NCBI GenBank assembly: GCA_013215945.1
Contig: JABSOM010000002.1
Coordinates: 62,001 to 126,000, forward strand
Length of the DNA stretch: 64,000 nt
Direction: 5' to 3'
Origin: Campylobacteraceae bacterium
GTDB lineage: Bacteria > Campylobacterota > Campylobacteria > Campylobacterales > Arcobacteraceae
The notes beneath the pieces were generated by a model, which was not told where the DNA came from, ran no database searches, and worked only from the letters and a program-made list of their open reading frames with translations. Shown piece after piece: positions 1 through 8,692 of the stretch. The position numbers were made by a program, and so were the translations under genes. How positions within the stretch are numbered: the first letter of the stretch is position 1; each line of letters opens with the position of its first letter.

Positions 1-108
1 AATATTACGAATGAATCAAACTTTCTTATTGATGGCATTAATTATGAAGTCGTATATAAAGAACCAGGTAATGAAATTATGAAAATCTATTTAGGGATTA
101 TCCAATGA
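1..108 (+). CDS. Phage head-tail joining-type protein, 3' end only
   Basis: An open frame enters from the left edge and ends at TGA 106-108, giving the last 35 residues of a protein. The fragment contains FLIDGINYEVVYKEPGNEI, a short beta-rich pattern seen in small head-tail joining or connector proteins placed just before tail-completion genes. The stop overlaps the next start (ATGA), which indicates translational coupling in the prophage late operon. The family assignment rests on position and a short fragment, so it is tentative; that it is the end of a real gene is much safer. Confidence 0.55.
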   Translation, partial: NITNESNFLIDGINYEVVYKEPGNEIMKIYLGIIQ

Positions 109-527
109 TTAGACAAAATTTAGTAGATGCAATTTTAGCAAAAATGAAATTGATTACAAAAGCTAATGGGTTTCGTTCTGATTGTGGACTTAATTGTTTT
201 GAATGGTATGAAAAAAAGTTAGAGCATAAACAATTTCCTGCGATGATTATTAGGGATCCCGAATCTCCATCTTATGAAGAATCAGGAGTCTTTTACCATA
301 GTTTAAAAATCGAAATAGATATTGCTGTTATAGGAAAAGATTCTGTTTTTAATAACAGAGAAATTATAAGTGACATTTTAAAATCATTTAAAGAGTTTAA
401 AGATGAATCTAACCGTGAGTGTAAATATGGTGGGAGTGAAACTTTAATTGAACAAAAAGACTTTATGTATGGTGGTACTAGATTAGTATTTACAGTTGAA
501 TATGAATCACCTCCTTGGGAACAATAA
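105..527 (+). CDS. Phage tail completion/terminator-like protein
   Basis: A 140-residue acidic soluble protein with no membrane segment. It lies between the head-tail joining fragment and the baseplate V gene, where P2-like and related myophages encode the tail terminator or completion protein that caps the tail tube before head attachment. Its size and alternating strand/helix pattern fit that group, but I see no diagnostic motif. It begins with ATGA overlapping the upstream stop and ends with TAATG overlapping the baseplate gene. The role is inferred from gene order. Confidence 0.5.
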   Translation: MIRQNLVDAILAKMKLITKANGFRSDCGLNCFEWYEKKLEHKQFPAMIIRDPESPSYEESGVFYHSLKIEIDIAVIGKDSVFNNREIISDILKSFKEFKDESNRECKYGGSETLIEQKDFMYGGTRLVFTVEYESPPWEQ

Positions 528-1168
528 TGAATGCTGAAGATATTAGATTACTTGGAAATCTTATTCAAATTGGTACGGTAACACAAACTAAAAGTATTCA
601 TGGATTATCTCTTGCAAGAGTTAAGCTTCATGAAAGAGAAACAGATTGGTTTCCAGTAATTGGTCAATCAAATGATTTTAAAAAGCACTTTATTCCTGTA
701 TTAGTTAAAGAGCAAGTGGCTGTATTTTGCCCTTTTGGAATTGCAGATACTGGATTTATTATAAGAGGTATTTTTAATAAATATTGTAAAGAACCAGCAG
801 GGTCCTCTGATACAAAAGAAGTAATGCTTTATAAAGATGGTACGGAAATTAGTTATGACATTGAAGCTAAAGAGCTAAAGGTAAATGCGGTTAATAAGAT
901 AACTATTATTTGTAAAAGTGCAAGTGTTATAGCTGATACTGTAGTAATAACAGCAAAAACTACAAATAATGGGAATGTTTTAATCAATGGTGGGTTAATG
1001 GTTACTGGCGAAATAGTAGGTGAAAATGGATTATCTATTTCAGGTGGATCAGGTGCTTCCTTTGATGGAAATATTAATTCAACTGGAGATATTAATACTG
1101 ATGGTTCTTTCATTGATAAAAATGGGAACTTAACAAGTCACACAAATAATGGTTATGGAAGAGATTAA
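527..1168 (+). CDS. Phage baseplate assembly protein V (spike)
   Basis: A 213-residue protein resembling the gpV/gp45 spike of contractile tails. Residues 1-90 form the OB-like domain (RLLGNLIQIGTVTQ, then a DWFPVIGQ-type stretch and VAVFCPFGIADTGFIIRGI). Residues 125-205 are rich in Gly, Asn and short beta repeats (ITAKTTNNGNVLINGG, GENGLSISGGSGASFDGNI), as expected for the trimeric beta-helix needle. The frame is open from a TTG at 515, but the ATG at 527 overlaps the previous stop as TAATG and gives the usual family N-terminus, so I start there. It is followed 2 bp later by gpW. Confidence 0.88.
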   Translation: MNAEDIRLLGNLIQIGTVTQTKSIHGLSLARVKLHERETDWFPVIGQSNDFKKHFIPVLVKEQVAVFCPFGIADTGFIIRGIFNKYCKEPAGSSDTKEVMLYKDGTEISYDIEAKELKVNAVNKITIICKSASVIADTVVITAKTTNNGNVLINGGLMVTGEIVGENGLSISGGSGASFDGNINSTGDINTDGSFIDKNGNLTSHTNNGYGRD

Positions 1169-1170
1169 AA

Positions 1171-1500
1171 ATGACATATAAAATCACTTTACAAAATAGC
1201 ATTATTGACATCTTAAAAACACCTCTTAAAAGTCGTGTAATGTTTCCAGAATATGGAAGTGAATTATATAAATTAAGAGATAGAACCTTTGATGATAAAG
1301 CAAGAGTACTTGCTACTAAATATACAAAAGAGGCAATAGAAAAGAAATATACAAGAGTTGTTAAGGGTAAAAAAGTCATTAAAAGAGTTGAGCCAAGAGC
1401 AAATTTTGAGAGCATGAGTTTTGATATTAATCCAGTTACTGGAAAAACATCTTTAATAATTAATTTATCAGATGGTAATAGCGTAGGAGTTGAATTATGA
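1171..1500 (+). CDS. Phage baseplate assembly protein W (gp25-like)
   Basis: A 109-residue protein of the GPW/gp25 family, a wedge component of the contractile-tail baseplate. It has the family layout: an N-terminal ITLQNSIIDILKTPLKSRVMFPEYGSEL segment (short helix, then a P-E-[YF]-G-S-x-L motif) and a C-terminal beta hairpin ending DGNSVGVEL. A basic insertion around residues 55-75 (YTRVVKGKKVIKRVEPR) is slightly unusual. The ATG of gpJ overlaps its stop by 4 bp, which fits the fixed V-W-J-I order. Confidence 0.87.
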   Translation: MTYKITLQNSIIDILKTPLKSRVMFPEYGSELYKLRDRTFDDKARVLATKYTKEAIEKKYTRVVKGKKVIKRVEPRANFESMSFDINPVTGKTSLIINLSDGNSVGVEL

Positions 1501-2693
1501 TTGATATAAAAACATTACCTATTCCAGAATTAATAGATACTTTGACTTATGATGAAATATTAGCACAGCTGATTCAAAAAGCAAAAATAGTTTTAAAAGC
1601 TTCTCAAAATATTGATTGGGTACCTGTTGATTCTGATGATTTCACAGTAATTTTACAAGCTTTTGCATACAGAGAATTACATTTAAGAAGTGATATAAAT
1701 GAAAGATTTAAGCAGCTTCTTTTGGCATATACAAGTGGAAATAATTTGGACCACAGAGCATTGGATTATGATATTGAACGATTAGGAGGTTCAAAACCTT
1801 ATAGTGATTATGAATTTAGCCTTAGCACTGCTTTAGAGATTGATACAAATATTGATGCTAATTTAGTTTTAACAGATGAACTCTCACAGTATGAAGCGAT
1901 TCTTTTAAATGATGTGATTATTAAAGCAGGTGAATTATCGGCAATAGGATCAGTTGAATTACAAGATGAAATATCAAGTTTGGATATTAAAACTGAAATT
2001 ATTACAAACTCTTTGCCTTATGTTTTAAAAGCAAAATCTTTAGGGCCTTTTATAAATGGGGATGATATTGAAAAAGATGAAAAATTACTTTATAGAATAT
2101 TATTGTCTTTTGCAGATAAATCAACTGCAGGAAGTGAAGAGAGTTATACCTCTTATGCATTAAAAGCAGATGCAAGAATTGAAGAAATAAAAGTTTTAAG
2201 AGCAATGTTAAATATACAAGATTATGTTCCTCTTTTAATTGGAGCAGATGAATCAAGCATTGTAAATGTCTTAAATAATATGTATGCAGCACTTGGAATG
2301 ATTGAAGTATATTATTACAGTTCTTCAAGTGATGATTTAATGCAAAGCCGAATAGAAGAACAACTCAATGCCCAAAAAACAAGACCTTTAAGTGATACGG
2401 TTCTTGTAAAACCTGCAAGTATTGTTAATTTTCTAATCACAGCAGAATTGAAAATACTTCCAAATCAAGAACGTGTACAAATACAAAGTAATGCAGAAGA
2501 ATCACTTTCCAGAGGTTTGATAGAGTTACGAAAAATAGGTGAAAATATTACCTTAAGTGAAATCAACAAATTTCTAAAAGTAGATGGAGTAAAAGAAGTA
2601 ATCATTAGTGAACCTGGACAAAATATTTTAATTGCAAATAATCAAATAGGAGTAAACAGTGGAAACAATACAATCACTTCTTCCATCATTTAA
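1497..2693 (+). CDS. Phage baseplate J-like protein
   Basis: A 398-residue baseplate wedge protein of the gpJ (gp47-like) family. Recognisable features are the opening LPIPELIDTLTYDEIL, the motif RELHLRSDINERFKQLLLAYTSGNNLDHRA near residues 59-88, and a middle domain with ESYTSYALKADARIEEIKVL. The C-terminal part (LKILPNQERVQIQSNAEESL, then LSEINKFLKVDGVKEVII) is the usual J end. It lies between W and I and overlaps both, so its place in the wedge module is secure. Confidence 0.9.
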   Translation: MIDIKTLPIPELIDTLTYDEILAQLIQKAKIVLKASQNIDWVPVDSDDFTVILQAFAYRELHLRSDINERFKQLLLAYTSGNNLDHRALDYDIERLGGSKPYSDYEFSLSTALEIDTNIDANLVLTDELSQYEAILLNDVIIKAGELSAIGSVELQDEISSLDIKTEIITNSLPYVLKAKSLGPFINGDDIEKDEKLLYRILLSFADKSTAGSEESYTSYALKADARIEEIKVLRAMLNIQDYVPLLIGADESSIVNVLNNMYAALGMIEVYYYSSSSDDLMQSRIEEQLNAQKTRPLSDTVLVKPASIVNFLITAELKILPNQERVQIQSNAEESLSRGLIELRKIGENITLSEINKFLKVDGVKEVIISEPGQNILIANNQIGVNSGNNTITSSII

Positions 2694-3261
2694 ACCTAAG
2701 AAATTACATAACCTTGAAATATTAGGTGCAGGTGTAATTAATAGTTTACTCATTGAAGTAAAACCATTGAAAGATATTTTTGATGCTCAAAAATGTGATG
2801 TTAAATATTTACCTTATTTAGCTCATGCAAATGGTGTTGATATTTGGAATGATTCATTTACAGAAACAAACAAAAGAAACCTTATTTCAATTTCACGAAA
2901 ACTGCATAAATACAAAGGAACACTTTGGGCTATGCATGAGATATTAAAAGCTCTTGATATGTCAAGTGATGAATTACCTGCAATTATAAAAGAAGGCCTG
3001 TGTATTAAGTATGACAATTCTCATAAATATGATGGAACGTACACTTATGGGGACAAATCAAAATGGCGATACTACACAATTAAATTATCCAAAGCAGTGA
3101 CAATAAAAAAAGGTTTAGCAGCAAAAGAGTTGCTAGAAAAATACGCACCTAAAAGAAGTATCTTAAAGCTAATTACATATAGCAAACTAAATGCTTATGA
3201 TGGAACGATCAAATATGATGGTTCTTATACACACGGAACAATAGGAGTAGTTAATGACTAA
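2659..3261 (+). CDS. Phage tail protein I
   Basis: A 200-residue protein of the P2 gpI family, part of the baseplate wedge. The segment VKYLPYLAHANGVDIWND followed by RNLISISRKLHKYKGTLWAMHEILKALD is characteristic (L-P-x-L-A, then K-G-T-x-x-A). The C-terminus holds two related short units, HKYDGTYTYGDKSKW and IKYDGSYTHGT. Translation starts at GTG 2659 with AGGAG about 8 bases upstream, inside the 3' end of gpJ (35-bp overlap). The overlap supports this start, because the next in-frame ATG would delete the conserved N-terminus. Confidence 0.87.
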   Translation: METIQSLLPSFKPKKLHNLEILGAGVINSLLIEVKPLKDIFDAQKCDVKYLPYLAHANGVDIWNDSFTETNKRNLISISRKLHKYKGTLWAMHEILKALDMSSDELPAIIKEGLCIKYDNSHKYDGTYTYGDKSKWRYYTIKLSKAVTIKKGLAAKELLEKYAPKRSILKLITYSKLNAYDGTIKYDGSYTHGTIGVVND

Positions 3262-3922
3262 TTTACCAGTAGTAATCCAATGGGCAGATGACATCTATCA
3301 AATTGAAACAAAAGATAATGTAATTGGAGGAGTTGATGGCATTGCAAATAAACAAGCATTATCTTTATCAAATAGAACACATTGGTTAAAAAGTGAAGTA
3401 GAAAAAAGAGCAAAAATAAATGGAAATGCCACAGAAACTTTTAAAGTAGCACTTGCAGAAGTTGATGATGATGCAGTTAATAAACTGCAGATGGAACAAG
3501 CAATAAGCAATACAAATAGTGATTTTGTTGTTTTGACACCTGAAGTAATAGCAAACAGTCAAAGTTGGGATGGTGTCGTTTATATAGACCCTGATGCAAT
3601 AGGTGCTAACCCTGTGGCTAAAATATATCCTGACGGAACTATAGTTGGGAGTACGGACAATGGTAAATATATTAAATATCCTAATGGAAAAATGGAGTGT
3701 CAAAGACTTATCCCTGCGCCTAGTAGTTTAACCACGATATATTTGCCTGCCACCTACATTGGCGAATATGTAATTAATGGTTCTAGCCAAGACACGATTG
3801 ATAGGAGTCTTACAGCCGATACAGTCACTCCTACTACATTTAGATGTAGGTTTATAAATTCAGCTGGTCAAGAAGTGGGAACAAATAAATATACTTATAT
3901 AACTAATGGATGGTGGAAATAA
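3254..3922 (+). CDS. Phage tail fibre-like protein
   Basis: A 222-residue protein in the gpH position, directly after gpI. The N-terminal third (WADDIYQIETKDNVIGGVDGIANKQALSLSNRTHWLKSEV) resembles the baseplate-attachment part of short tail fibres in Campylobacterota phages. The C-terminal half (residues 120-222) is strand-rich with NGKYIKYPNGKMECQRL, a tail-fibre tip pattern, and ends in GWWK. It is probably the receptor-binding protein, though far shorter than P2 gpH. Its codons include rarer C-ending choices in the tip (for example 3720-3860), consistent with modular exchange of the receptor-binding end. Confidence 0.7.
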   Translation: MTNLPVVIQWADDIYQIETKDNVIGGVDGIANKQALSLSNRTHWLKSEVEKRAKINGNATETFKVALAEVDDDAVNKLQMEQAISNTNSDFVVLTPEVIANSQSWDGVVYIDPDAIGANPVAKIYPDGTIVGSTDNGKYIKYPNGKMECQRLIPAPSSLTTIYLPATYIGEYVINGSSQDTIDRSLTADTVTPTTFRCRFINSAGQEVGTNKYTYITNGWWK

Positions 3923-4467
3923 TGAAAAATCGATATTACAATAAAGATACAAAAACTCAAGCAGTTTTTAAAGGTGAAAATCCACCATCTAATTTAATAA
4001 AAGACATTGATGAAAGGGTCAAAAACTTTTTCGAGCCAACACCTGAAGGTTACATAAAAAAATACGATGAAAATAACCTTCCTTTTAATGAACTCATTCC
4101 TAAAAAAACAATTACTGAACTTTTAAAAGAAGTGAAAGAAAAGAAAATTGCAGAATTCAAAATAATTTATTTAGAAGCTGCTAACAAAGATTTTATTTAT
4201 AAAAGTAATTCATATAAAGGTGGTGAGTCTTCAGCAAGTGCAATTGCAGGAGCAATTAATTTAGCGCAAGCTCTAAGTGAATCGAATTGCAAAATTATTG
4301 ATTCAAATGATGAACCTCATGAATTGACTTTTGAAAGTGCTGCTATTTTATCAGCTTCAATTGCTAAGGAATGGAGAGATACTTTTTATAAGTATAAAGC
4401 TTTAAAAGTAAAAATTAATACATCCGTAAATCAAATAGAATTAAAGTTGATTGTGTGGGCTGAGTAA
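3922..4467 (+). CDS. Putative tail fibre assembly protein (DUF4376-like)
   Basis: A 181-residue protein from the TAATG start overlapping the fibre stop. Its C-terminal ~110 residues follow the DUF4376 pattern: a helical KEKKIAEFKIIYLEAANKDF, a Y-K-G-G turn, SASAIAGAINLAQAL, then ELTFESAAILSASIAKEWRDTFYKYKALKVKI. DUF4376 domains are common in tail fibre assembly chaperones encoded right after the fibre, matching this position. The N-terminal 70 residues, with an FxEPTPEGYIKKYDE motif, presumably contact the fibre. The chaperone role is inferred from family and synteny. Confidence 0.6.
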   Translation: MKNRYYNKDTKTQAVFKGENPPSNLIKDIDERVKNFFEPTPEGYIKKYDENNLPFNELIPKKTITELLKEVKEKKIAEFKIIYLEAANKDFIYKSNSYKGGESSASAIAGAINLAQALSESNCKIIDSNDEPHELTFESAAILSASIAKEWRDTFYKYKALKVKINTSVNQIELKLIVWAE

Positions 4468-4829
4468 TGAATTTCATATTACTCATTTTTGCAGTGATAT
4501 TAATTTTAATACCAGGTGTTATTGTTTTTATTTTTAAACTTATTTTTCATAAGAATAGAAATATTTATGTACATAAAGTTGCCTTGGGTGTGGATAGATT
4601 AGGTGCAGTTATTTTATATAACAAATGGGGATGGACTGTTTCAAGTTTAACTTATTATCGTTATATAAAAAGAGAATTTAAAAAGAATAAAAAAGGTGTT
4701 TATTACTACTTTATGAAGTTTATTAATGGTTTGTTTTTAGACAAGTTTCATTGTGAAAATTCATATAAGTGGGAATTAAATCATAGAAAAAAGAATACTT
4801 CTAACACAACATTAGCAGCATTCAAATAG
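4467..4829 (+). CDS. Phage-encoded membrane protein of unknown function
   Basis: A 120-residue protein starting at the TAATG overlap with the fibre assembly gene. Residues 2-27 are one strongly hydrophobic segment (FILLIFAVILILIPGVIVFIF); the rest is basic and aromatic, with many Tyr, Lys and Asn. No known family is recognised. Its place between fibre chaperone and sheath genes is a usual site for phage accessory (moron) genes, so superinfection exclusion or host-surface modification are possible roles, neither shown by the sequence. Confidence 0.5.
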   Translation: MNFILLIFAVILILIPGVIVFIFKLIFHKNRNIYVHKVALGVDRLGAVILYNKWGWTVSSLTYYRYIKREFKKNKKGVYYYFMKFINGLFLDKFHCENSYKWELNHRKKNTSNTTLAAFK

Positions 4830-4856
4830 TAAATTTATCTTAAAAAAGGGGAAAAT

Positions 4857-5987
4857 ATGGATTTAAATTACGGAATCAATGGAAGTATTTCTGCGGATGC
4901 AGCAAGACCAATAACAATTAATTCTTCAACACCAATAGGAATAGTTGCTACTGTTAATCAAGGCTCAACTGGGCTTATGAAGTTTAATAATGCAACAGAA
5001 GGTTTAGCTTATATAGTTACTAATTCTATCACAGAAGGAACACTTTATGCTGCATTAAAAGGTATTGAATTACAAGGGGTAAATTGTCCTCTTGTTGTAC
5101 AGTTATCAACTAAAGCAGCTACTGAAGCTGAAGATATTACAAATGTTTTAGCAGGTATTGATGAACTTAGATATGCAGATGCAGAAACAGGAATTGATTT
5201 AAAAAATGGATTAATGATTGCACCTGTTCATAGTGCAGATTTAAGTGTAGGTGCTAAATTAGATGCATTATCTACAAAGCTTTGGACTACTGGTTTAACA
5301 GATGATTTTAGTGCAGATGAAGCAGGCTTCAAAGCTTACATGGGGAACTTTGGAAGTAGATACTTATTGCATTGTACAGGTTATTATAATGCAGATGGCA
5401 TCTTAATTCCAAACAGTGCAATTATGGCAGGACTTATTGCTTTATGGGATTCTAAAACTCCTTTTGGATGGGCTAAAAGTCATTCAAATAGAATTGCAAA
5501 AGGAGTATCTGGAAGCCCTCGAAGAATTGAGTATTTAGATGGATCTGATTGTGAAGCAAGAAGACTTAGACAAGATGGTGGATGTATGATTGTTAAAGAT
5601 ATTGGGTGGAGAACTTATGGTTTTGAAACAAGAGATATTGATCCAATTTGGCAATCACTTGCACGAGTAAGAACTTTCCATAGAATGTTAGCTGCTATTT
5701 TAAAAGCTACAAAATGGGCAAGAGATAGAGAAGCAGATGAACTCTTATCTGTAAGAAAATCAATTGATGAATTTTTAAATGAATTAATTGGAAATGGTGT
5801 GGGTATTGGTTTTGAAGTGTATTTTGATGAACTTAAAAACACAAAAGCAACTGTTACTGCAGGTAAATTTTATTTAACAATTAAATTTCAAGATATGCCA
5901 AGTATTAGTGAATTAAATATTGAACTTATTTATTCAGATGCATGGAGTGAAGTTTTAATCAATTACATTAATGGGGAGGCAGCGTAA
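4857..5987 (+). CDS. Phage tail sheath protein FI
   Basis: A 376-residue contractile-tail sheath subunit. Family signatures include the N-terminal PITINSSTPIGIVATV segment and the C-terminal ADELLSVRKSIDEFLNELIGNGVGIGFEVYFDELKNT, followed by a final strand (KFYLTIKFQDMPSISELNIELIYSD) that interlocks neighbouring subunits. A good ribosome binding site (AAGGGG) precedes the ATG. The stop TAATG overlaps the tube gene. The length is close to P2 FI (~396). Confidence 0.93.
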   Translation: MDLNYGINGSISADAARPITINSSTPIGIVATVNQGSTGLMKFNNATEGLAYIVTNSITEGTLYAALKGIELQGVNCPLVVQLSTKAATEAEDITNVLAGIDELRYADAETGIDLKNGLMIAPVHSADLSVGAKLDALSTKLWTTGLTDDFSADEAGFKAYMGNFGSRYLLHCTGYYNADGILIPNSAIMAGLIALWDSKTPFGWAKSHSNRIAKGVSGSPRRIEYLDGSDCEARRLRQDGGCMIVKDIGWRTYGFETRDIDPIWQSLARVRTFHRMLAAILKATKWARDREADELLSVRKSIDEFLNELIGNGVGIGFEVYFDELKNTKATVTAGKFYLTIKFQDMPSISELNIELIYSDAWSEVLINYINGEAA

Positions 5988-6487
5988 TGGCAAATATTGT
6001 TAAGTTACCACAAAAAGTAGTAGATGCATCTGTTTTTATTGAGGGATTAGGTTTTGTAGGAAGAACAGATATGGAAAAAATCAAACTTCCAGATATTGAA
6101 TTAATCCAAGAAACAATAAAAGCAGGTGGTTTTGAAGTAGATATTAATACAGGTGTCTTTAAAAAGATGGAATTTGAAGTGGGGATAAAAGAAGTTAATT
6201 CAGTTATTTACGAATCATACTCAAAGGCTTTGAGTAATGGTGGTGGCATGAATATTTCTATTAAAGCATCTTTGATTCAAGAAGGAAACAAAGTATCAGT
6301 AGTGATTGATTTTAGAGCAATACCAACCATTAGTAATGGCTTAGATGAAATCACATTAAAAGGTACTACAAGTTTGTTTAAATATGTAGTAGGTGGCAAA
6401 GAATTATGTTTACTAGACAGTAAATATATGATTGGAAAAATAATGGGTGTTGATTACCTAGAGGCTCTTAGAAGCCACATAATGTAA
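5987..6487 (+). CDS. Phage major tail tube protein FII
   Basis: A 166-residue tube subunit in the invariant position after the sheath. It shows the FII pattern: IVKLPQKVVDASVFIEGLGFVGRTDMEKIKLPDIELIQETIKAGGFEVDINTGVFKKMEFEVGIKE, with the (A)GG.E.D...G..KKME motif near residues 45-62. The C-terminus contains a GVDYLEALRSHI ending close to the family norm. Hexameric rings of this protein form the inner tail tube. It starts at the TAATG overlap with FI. Confidence 0.92.
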   Translation: MANIVKLPQKVVDASVFIEGLGFVGRTDMEKIKLPDIELIQETIKAGGFEVDINTGVFKKMEFEVGIKEVNSVIYESYSKALSNGGGMNISIKASLIQEGNKVSVVIDFRAIPTISNGLDEITLKGTTSLFKYVVGGKELCLLDSKYMIGKIMGVDYLEALRSHIM

Positions 6488-6497
6488 GGAATAAAAA

Positions 6498-6713
6498 ATG
6501 TCAATAAAAATTAATTTACCTGGTGCAAAAAAAGATGTAGAAATGAGAGAACCAAAAGTTAAAGATATGAGAGCAGTATCAACAGAAGAGAATCAGGAAG
6601 AAAAAGAAATTAAATTAATTAGTAATCTTACTGGAATGTCTATAGTTGAAATTGATGACTTATCTTTAAAAGATTATGCATTATTAGCAAAAGGCTTAAG
6701 TGGTTTTTTGTAA
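6498..6713 (+). CDS. Phage tail assembly chaperone gpE (short form)
   Basis: A 71-residue protein after the tube gene, in the place of P2 gpE, a chaperone that coats the tape measure during tail assembly. It has the usual pattern of a short beta N-terminus (KINLPGAKKDVEMREPKVKDMR) followed by helices ending LSLKDYALLAKGLSGFL. It terminates at TAA 6711-6713 immediately after a T6G slippery run, so this is the zero-frame product. The longer frameshift product is listed separately. Confidence 0.85.
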   Translation: MSIKINLPGAKKDVEMREPKVKDMRAVSTEENQEEKEIKLISNLTGMSIVEIDDLSLKDYALLAKGLSGFL

Positions 6714-6856
6714 TAGATTGGAAAGATGCGAGAAAGGCCATGAGTTTTATTGCTTATGCCTTGCATTTTTCGTATGAGTCAATGTTAGAAATGGATATTA
6801 GTGATTTTATGTTTTTTCATGATGATGCTAAAAACTATATACAAAACTTAGAATAA
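6498..6856 (+). CDS. Tail assembly chaperone gpE+E' (-1 frameshift fusion)
   Basis: Slipping one base back at the heptamer 6704-6710 bypasses the TAA at 6711 and opens a second frame for 48 codons, read from G6710, to TAA 6854-6856. The result is a 119-residue fusion. The E' part reads VIDWKDARKAMSFIAYALHFS, then YESMLEMDISDFMFFHDDA, which matches the gpE' consensus (aromatic helix, then x-M-x-x-x-[DE]-[FL]-M). Overlapping E/E' or G/GT chaperones made by -1 frameshifting are established in P2 and lambda. The E' frame has no plausible start of its own, which supports frameshifting. Confidence 0.85.
6704..6710 (+). promoter_or_regulatory. Programmed -1 ribosomal frameshift site (T TTT TTG)
   Basis: The heptamer T TTT TTG is in the correct X XXY YYZ phase relative to gpE (codons GGT TTT TTG TAA) and lies directly before the zero-frame stop. 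Slipping leads into the conserved E' frame. No strong stem-loop is obvious in the next 40 bases, so the adjacent stop codon may be the main stimulator. Frameshift efficiency cannot be read from the sequence. Confidence 0.85.
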
Positions 6857-6877
6857 AGATAATAGAAAAGGAATAAT

Positions 6878-8692
6878 TTGAAAACATTAGGATTAAGTAT
6901 AGCCCTTGGCGCAGTATTTACTGGTGCTAATGTAATGGGCGGTGTAATTAAATCTACGGATCTTTTAAAACGTAAAGTTTTAGGTTTAAAAAGTCAAAGA
7001 TTGGAGCTTGGTAAAAAGTTTGGTTTCGCTTCAAAAGAAGCTAAAAAACTAAACAAAGATATTCTTAGAATATCAAAAAATGCAAAACGTCTTGATAGAA
7101 TCTTTGCAATGCAAAAAGGCATTAAAAGTTATAGAAAAAATTTCAAAGATGGTTTTATGGACAAAGTAGCTCTTGGTGCTATTGTTTTTGCTCCATTAAA
7201 AGTAGCAATAGATTTTGAAAGTGCTATGGCTGATGTTAAAAAAGTAGTTAACTTTGACAGCAATGCAGAGCTAAAAATCTTCCAAAAAGAAATCACATCC
7301 TTATCAAAGAAAATTCCTTTAAGTGCAAAAGGTTTGGCCCAAATTGTAGCAAGTGGTGGACAGTTAGGAATAGCTAAAAATAAACTTATTGAGTTTACAA
7401 CTACTACAGCAAAAATGAGTACAGCCTTTGACATGATGCCTGAAGAAGCAGGAGAGAGTGTTGCTAAATTAATGAATGTATTTGGTTTAGGACTTAAAGA
7501 AGTTAAGAGTTTAGGTGATGCAATAAATCATTTAAGTGATAATACTGCATCTAAAGCAAAAGATATTGTTAATGTCTTAGCCAGAGTTGGAGGAAGTGCA
7601 AAAGTATTTGGATTTTCTGCCAAACAAACTTCTTCATTAGCAGGTGCTTTATTGTCTTTAGGAAAACCTGCTGAAGTAACTGCAACAGCTATGAACGCAT
7701 TATTCTTAAAACTTGGAACTGCTGATAGACAAGGTGCTAAATTTAAAAAAGCATTAGCAGATATGGGCCTTGATACTCAAACATTAAAAGACAATATCAA
7801 AGAAAATGGAGAAGGAGCAATTGTTGACTTCTTGCAAAGAATCAACGAAATTGATTCTGATGAAAAGATGGGAGTATTAAGTGATCTATTTGGTGCTGAA
7901 TACTCTGATGATATTGCTTTATTAAGTGGTGGAATTGATAACTATACAAAATCAATTAAGCTTTTAGGAAAAGAGCAAAATTACACTGGAAGTATGCAGA
8001 AAGAATTTGAAGCAAGAAGTGCAACAACTGCTAATAATTTAAAACTTTTAGGCAATACCATTAGTGCAATTGCTATTAACTTTGGAAGTGTTTTACTTCC
8101 TGCAATAAATTCTGCTTTAGTACCTCTGCGTGCTTTCTCTTCTTGGGTTGGAAATGTAATTGCTGAATATCCAACTCTTACCAAATATTTTGGTGGTTTT
8201 GTGGCAGGGGCAATTGGCTTGACTTTGGCTTTAAGTGGAATAGGCTTTGTTGGAAGTTTTGTAGTAGGAGGAATATTAAGTATTGCAAAGGCTGCAACTT
8301 TTATGAATCTTGTGTTTGCTGCTAATCCAATAGGATTAGTGATAGTTGGTGTTATGGCTTTAATTGGTTTAGGAATGGTTTTATATGATAAGTTTGAACC
8401 CTTTAAAAACCTAATTGATGGCATTTTAAATTCTGTAGGTAGTGTTATGAGCAGTATTGGTTCTTGGTTTGGACTTGGCGATGACAAAGAGATTACTGCT
8501 ACAAAAAAGATGCAAATACAGCCAATGAAAACTGCAACACTAAAAACACCAAAAGTAAATACAAATACAGGAGATCGAGATATAAGCATACAAACTATGA
8601 ATATTATAAAGCCAAGCTCTACAGCTGATATAGAACTTGGAGTTAAAAGAGGACTGAAACGAACCTCTTCTTTAAGTGATGGAGAACTCTAA
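6878..8692 (+). CDS. Phage tail tape measure protein
   Basis: A 604-residue TP901-type tape measure protein. The N-terminus is helical (LLKRKVLGLKSQRLELGKKFGF, residues 30-51). The core matches TP901: SAMADVKKVVNFDS, EITSLSKKIPLSAKGLAQIVASGGQLGI, MSTAFDMMPEEAGESVAKLMNVFGL and NHLSDNTASKAKDIVNVLARVGGSAKVFGFSAKQTSSLAGALLSLG. Two hydrophobic segments follow (about residues 430-465 and 480-500), typical of the part inserted into the host membrane. Translation starts at TTG 6878 behind AAAGGAA. It is short, predicting a short tail. Confidence 0.92.
   Translation: MKTLGLSIALGAVFTGANVMGGVIKSTDLLKRKVLGLKSQRLELGKKFGFASKEAKKLNKDILRISKNAKRLDRIFAMQKGIKSYRKNFKDGFMDKVALGAIVFAPLKVAIDFESAMADVKKVVNFDSNAELKIFQKEITSLSKKIPLSAKGLAQIVASGGQLGIAKNKLIEFTTTTAKMSTAFDMMPEEAGESVAKLMNVFGLGLKEVKSLGDAINHLSDNTASKAKDIVNVLARVGGSAKVFGFSAKQTSSLAGALLSLGKPAEVTATAMNALFLKLGTADRQGAKFKKALADMGLDTQTLKDNIKENGEGAIVDFLQRINEIDSDEKMGVLSDLFGAEYSDDIALLSGGIDNYTKSIKLLGKEQNYTGSMQKEFEARSATTANNLKLLGNTISAIAINFGSVLLPAINSALVPLRAFSSWVGNVIAEYPTLTKYFGGFVAGAIGLTLALSGIGFVGSFVVGGILSIAKAATFMNLVFAANPIGLVIVGVMALIGLGMVLYDKFEPFKNLIDGILNSVGSVMSSIGSWFGLGDDKEITATKKMQIQPMKTATLKTPKVNTNTGDRDISIQTMNIIKPSSTADIELGVKRGLKRTSSLSDGEL

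Noticed and set aside
7981-8589. Reverse-strand ORF of 202 codons inside the tape measure gene
   Set aside because: It is a shadow of a well-supported coding frame with no ribosome binding site or family likeness.
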